Positions 60,846 through 64,000 of a stretch of DNA of 64,000 nt are shown piece by piece. Under the pieces are notes generated by a model. That model saw only the letters and a program-made list of their open reading frames with translations, ran no database searches and was not told the DNA's origin. The position numbers and the translations under genes are program-made. Every line of letters starts with the position of its first letter. Positions within the stretch are counted from its first letter, which is position 1. The DNA lies in the NCBI GenBank assembly GCA_045642925.1, contig JAZUJW010000067.1, forward strand, positions 18,376 through 82,375, given 5' to 3'. Origin of the DNA: Firm-04 sp045642925 (lineage in GTDB: Bacteria > Bacillota > Clostridia > Oscillospirales > Ruminococcaceae).

Positions 60846-61478
60846 TCAACGCTCCGCATTCATGTAGTGACTGCACTGCCGTTCATGTGCGAGTGACGTG
60901 TTCATGAAGTGTCCGCAGTAAACTTCGCAGTCGCCTTCAAGCCGGGCGATTTTCATGAGCGATGCCCGCATATCCTTGATATTGCCGCCCGGAAAGTCCA
61001 CTCTGCCGATGCTGTCACGAAACAGTGTATCACCCGAAAACAGCACGTCTTCATGACGGAAGCAGCTGCCGCCCGGGGTGTGACCGGGCGTGTGAATGAC
61101 GGTAAAGGTCAGTTCTTCTGAGAATTGCAGTGTTTCGCCGTCCTCAAAGGTATGGATATCCTGCGGCGGCTGAAATTCCTTGCCGTAACCCAGTCCGACT
61201 GCAAGGCTTTTCGATGCCGAAACCAGCATGGGTTCATCCAGACGATGCACGTATACGGGAATATGCAGTGCTTCCTGCAATTCTGCGGCTGCACCCATAT
61301 GGTCAAAATGCGCGTGTGTCAGCAGAATTGCTTTGGCAGTAAGCTGCTTCTGCTTGAGAAATTCCAGCAGACGCGCACCTTCTGCACCTGCATCAATCAG
61401 AACGGCATTGCCTGCCGCATCTGATACGATATGGCAGTTTGCTTCCAGTCCGCCAACGGGAATCGTTGTGATATTCAT
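60846..61478 (-). CDS. Metallo-beta-lactamase fold hydrolase (glyoxalase II-like)
   Basis: The 210-residue enzyme has THAHFDHMGAA (two-zinc site), HTPGHTPGGSCF, LFSGDTLFRDSIGRVDFPGG and a last CGHFMN. It probably hydrolyses a thioester such as S-lactoylglutathione analogues, but the substrate is unknown. The start at 61478 has GAGGA with 7-base spacing, 19 bases after the rsh stop. The rsh-MBL-hemZ order is common in Clostridia. Confidence 0.92.
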   Translation of the reverse strand: MNITTIPVGGLEANCHIVSDAAGNAVLIDAGAEGARLLEFLKQKQLTAKAILLTHAHFDHMGAAAELQEALHIPVYVHRLDEPMLVSASKSLAVGLGYGKEFQPPQDIHTFEDGETLQFSEELTFTVIHTPGHTPGGSCFRHEDVLFSGDTLFRDSIGRVDFPGGNIKDMRASLMKIARLEGDCEVYCGHFMNTSLAHERQCSHYMNAER

Positions 61479-61497
61479 AGGATTTTCCTCTTTCTGC

Positions 61498-63702
61498 TTA
61501 GTTTGCGGCACGGTCTGCGGAAACAACATCCCGTACCTTCCGCAGTTTTTCCAGCAGATTTTTGAGCTGTTCTGCGGTTGCGACTTTCACGGTCGCTTCA
61601 AAAATAATATTGCTGTTTTTCAGGGTACGTGAACCTGAATGCAGCACAGGAATCCGTGCATCTTTCAGGATGCCGTATAAATCGTAGACCAAGTCTACGC
61701 GGGAAAGTCCCAGTACCTCAATGCTTGCCTGAATTTCCTGCGGTGTGCTGTCCTGTGACCAGCGTACTTCTACCCATCGCTGCAATTCTTCTTCGTTGTT
61801 CTGGCGCTGGATCGCAAGGTAGTTTTTGCAGGTCTTGGTATGCACCGAAAGTCCATGTCCGCGTGTATAAAATCCGACAATTTCATCTCCCGGCAGCGGA
61901 CTGCAGCAGCGTGCGAATTTCACCTGTAAATTGTCTATCTCATCGAGAATAATGCCACAGGTATTGGAACTCATCGTGGGCGGCATTGCCTTTTGGGTGT
62001 CAGTTTTTTCCAGCGGTGCGATGCGCTTGCGGTAGTATTCCCGCACATGATTCATCAGGCGCTCCATGTTCATGCCGCCGTAGCCGATGGCTGCATAGAG
62101 GTCTTCCAGACTCACGTAGCTGCGCTGTTTCATTTCTTCTTTCAGCACATCTTCGATTTGCTGCGAGGTCATATTCAGATGCTGCCGCTTGCATTCGTGT
62201 TCGATGATGCTTTTGCCCGTAACGATGTTTTCGTCACGGCATTCCCGCTTGAACCAGGTGCGTATCTTCGAACGTGCTTCATTGGTGCGGACAATGTCCA
62301 GCCAATCGCGGCTGGGGCCTTTGTTCAGGTCTTTGCTGGTCTGGATCTCCACGATCTCGCCTGTACTCAGGCGGTAGTCCAGCGGTACCAGCTTGCCGCC
62401 GACTTTTGCGCCAACGGTTCTGTGACCGATTTCCGTATGGATATGGTAGGCGAAGTCGATGACGGTTGAACCCACGGGCAGACTGACCGTATCGCCCAGC
62501 GGTGTCATGACAACAATGTCTTCCGGCGCAATATCTGACTTAATGGTACTGACCAGTTCTTCAGGGTCATCGCTTGCCTGCTGTGTTTCGATGAGCTGAC
62601 GAATCCACGAAAGGCGCTGTTCCATTTTGTCCTTGCCCTGAATGCCTTCTTTGTATTTCCAGTGTGCCGCAATGCCATATTCCGCATTTGCGTGCATTTC
62701 CCATGTGCGAATCTGTACTTCGAATGTGACGCCTTCTTTGCTCAGCACGGAAGTATGCAGGGATTGGTAGCCGTTGGCTTTGGGGTTTGCGATGTAATCC
62801 TTGAAACGGTTGGGAATCGGACGGAACATATCATGCACCATGCCAAGTACATTGTAGCATTCGCCGATGGAATTGACAATGACACGCACAGCATAGCGGT
62901 CATAAATTTCATCAATGGTTTTTCCGCCAATGTACATTTTTTTATAGATGCCGTAAATGCTCTTGACTCTGCCGCTGATTTTCGGCGGAGAAACGAAGTC
63001 TTCTGCACTGAATCGTTCATTGATGCGTGATTTTATGGTGTTGATGATTTGTTCGCGCTCGTCTTTTTTAAGCTGCATCAGCGCTTCGATCTCGCTGTAT
63101 GCATAGCGGTCGAGGTAATAGAATGCGCGGTCTTCCAGTTCTTCCTGTACGGACAGGATGCCCAGACGATGTGCGATCGGTGCATAAATGTTCATAGTTT
63201 CGAGTGCAGTGCGGCGCTGTTTGTGAAGCGGGCGGTACTGCAAGGTGCGCATATTATGCAGACGGTCGCAAAGCTTGATGATCATGACGCGGATGTCCTG
63301 CGACATGGCAAGCAGAATTTTCATGACGTTTTCCGCCTGCTGCTGTTCTTTGGAGAAGGTCGGCACTTTGGCGAGTTTGGTCACGCCATCCACCAGAAGT
63401 GCTACATCCACGCCAAAACGCTTCTTGACATCTTCCAGCGTAGCGGCGGTGTCTTCGACGACATCATGCAGCAAAGCAGCGCAGAGGGTATCGGTATCCA
63501 TGCCGAGTTCCAGCAGCGTATAGGCGACTGCAACGGGATGGACAATATATGGTTCTCCGGAAGAACGAAACTGCCCTTCGTGGCATTTTGCGGCATATTC
63601 GTAAGCTGTGATGAGTTTGCTGATATCGTATTGGCGGTCGTCTGTTAGGATTTTGTTGATGATCATGTCTATGGTGTATGTTTGCTCACGGAAATCGGGC
63701 AT
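61498..63702 (-). CDS. rsh: RelA/SpoT homologue, (p)ppGpp synthetase and hydrolase
   Basis: The 734-residue bifunctional stringent-response enzyme has an HD hydrolase domain with H79/D80 in LLHDVVEDT, a synthetase domain (RVKSIYGIYKKM, VQIRTWEMHANAEYGIAAHW), a TGS domain (TPLGDTVSLPVGSTVIDFAYH) and a C-terminal ACT domain. The start at 63702 has AAGGAG with 7-base spacing. A longer open frame reaches through the family A repeat, but its first 67 codons are repeat sequence and have no site. Confidence 0.96.
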   Translation of the reverse strand: MPDFREQTYTIDMIINKILTDDRQYDISKLITAYEYAAKCHEGQFRSSGEPYIVHPVAVAYTLLELGMDTDTLCAALLHDVVEDTAATLEDVKKRFGVDVALLVDGVTKLAKVPTFSKEQQQAENVMKILLAMSQDIRVMIIKLCDRLHNMRTLQYRPLHKQRRTALETMNIYAPIAHRLGILSVQEELEDRAFYYLDRYAYSEIEALMQLKKDEREQIINTIKSRINERFSAEDFVSPPKISGRVKSIYGIYKKMYIGGKTIDEIYDRYAVRVIVNSIGECYNVLGMVHDMFRPIPNRFKDYIANPKANGYQSLHTSVLSKEGVTFEVQIRTWEMHANAEYGIAAHWKYKEGIQGKDKMEQRLSWIRQLIETQQASDDPEELVSTIKSDIAPEDIVVMTPLGDTVSLPVGSTVIDFAYHIHTEIGHRTVGAKVGGKLVPLDYRLSTGEIVEIQTSKDLNKGPSRDWLDIVRTNEARSKIRTWFKRECRDENIVTGKSIIEHECKRQHLNMTSQQIEDVLKEEMKQRSYVSLEDLYAAIGYGGMNMERLMNHVREYYRKRIAPLEKTDTQKAMPPTMSSNTCGIILDEIDNLQVKFARCCSPLPGDEIVGFYTRGHGLSVHTKTCKNYLAIQRQNNEEELQRWVEVRWSQDSTPQEIQASIEVLGLSRVDLVYDLYGILKDARIPVLHSGSRTLKNSNIIFEATVKVATAEQLKNLLEKLRKVRDVVSADRAAN

Positions 63703-63741
63703 AGAATCACTCCTTCTGGGATGAAATATGTGTTTCTTTTT

Positions 63742-63770
63742 AGTATAACATTTTTTCGGGATAATTGCAA
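63742..63770 (-). promoter_or_regulatory. Promoter of the rsh operon
   Basis: On the minus strand TTGCAA (63765-63770), 17 bp, TATACT (63742-63747). Confidence 0.8.
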
Positions 63771-63812
63771 GCCCAAAACCACTTTTTTCTGTAGTATCCC
63801 GTTCTTGTATAA

Positions 63813-63856
63813 AGGCAACACCGCACAAAGTACGCCTGACGGCTTGGCGGTATTGC
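63813..63856. mobile_element. Family A MITE-like element, end fragment (44 bp)
   Basis: Only the left end AGGCAACACCGCACAAAG, a CTTGGCGG block and a right-end GGTATTGC remain. ATAA stands on both sides. It is joined head to tail to the copy at 63861. Confidence 0.75.
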
Positions 63857-63860
63857 ATAA

Positions 63861-64000
63861 AGGCAACACCGCACAAAGCACGCCTTGCGGCTTGGCGGCA
63901 CATCTGCTTGCAAATTTTCCGCCATCTTGCACAGAAATTCCTTGCTGGGCGTCAGCCCAGCGGCGTCATTTCTGTACAATCTGACGAAAAATTTGACTGC
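63861..64000. mobile_element. Family A MITE-like element cut by the window end
   Basis: Left end AGGCAACACCGCACAAAGC, then GCTGGGCGTCAGCCCAGC (7-bp hairpin with GTCA loop). The sequence runs on beyond 64000 and so the right end is not seen. It lies upstream of the rsh promoter. Confidence 0.85.

Noticed and set aside
63703..63903. N-terminal extension of the rsh protein with repeated RQAVRRALCGVAF-like peptide
   Set aside because: These codons are family A repeat sequence and lie upstream of the promoter and ribosome site; the protein starts at 63702.

Overview
The window looks like a cellulolytic Gram-positive gut Clostridium of the Ruminococcus type (Oscillospiraceae). This is inferred from three large secreted polysaccharide-degrading enzymes that carry dockerin modules behind Thr-rich linkers, from a full set of Firmicutes housekeeping orders (rplS-lepB-rbgA-rnhB-yraN, greA-lysS, tig-clpP-clpX, lon-engB, rsh-MBL-hemZ), and from roughly even GC content. 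The species cannot be fixed from the sequence. Resemblance to the Ruminococcus flavefaciens/champanellensis group is an inference from enzyme architecture.

Layout. 0-5 kb: end of a sugar ABC permease, rsmE, a GH11-CBM22-GH10-dockerin xylanase, then a two-gene unit with a sigma region-4-like protein behind a strong promoter with a LexA-type box. 5-13 kb (mostly minus strand): sugar-binding lipoprotein, membrane metallopeptidase, rRNA methylase, zinc-ribbon protein, flippase, YihY and DUF1292 proteins. 13.5-17 kb: unknown genes, including one member of a repeat-protein family. 17-25 kb: glycolytic gpmI, tpiA and pgk (gapA follows at 37.5 kb), with three tandem membrane-anchored paralogues of that unknown family between tpiA and pgk. 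25-31 kb: tadA, a CPBP-fold protein lacking its catalytic residues, a double-CE12 dockerin esterase, a candidate small RNA and a lipoprotein. 31-37 kb: carB, greA, lysS. 38.7 kb: a kinase-like protein without its phospho-acceptor His. 40-51 kb (minus): clpX, clpP, tig, a phosphoesterase, thrC, yraN, rnhB, rbgA, three tandem signal peptidases I, rplS. 51-54 kb: GH74 xyloglucanase with dockerin. 54-56 kb: ECF sigma factor and anti-sigma factor. 56-64 kb (minus): engB, lon, hemZ, an MBL hydrolase and a RelA/SpoT homologue.

Non-coding content is rich. Family A is a MITE-like element with AGGCAACACCGCACA ends (full, deleted and nested copies at 10.0, 27.1, 31.0, 53.9 and 63.8 kb), lying in 5' regions. 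Family B is a set of palindromic mosaic repeats found at gene 3' ends (0.4, 4.95, 15.9, 25.0, 37.3 and 39.9 kb); its inverted arms differ between copies in a matched way. Many promoters share a TTGCAA or TTGCAT -35 box 17 bp from the -10, and pgk and gapA share an almost identical core promoter. No tRNA, rRNA, CRISPR array, transposase or integrase was seen.

Functionally, the dockerin enzymes (xylan backbone, acetyl groups, xyloglucan) fit a cellulosome-based plant cell-wall degrader. The ABC sugar system, glycolytic genes and signal peptidases fit uptake, use and secretion. These links are inferences from gene content.
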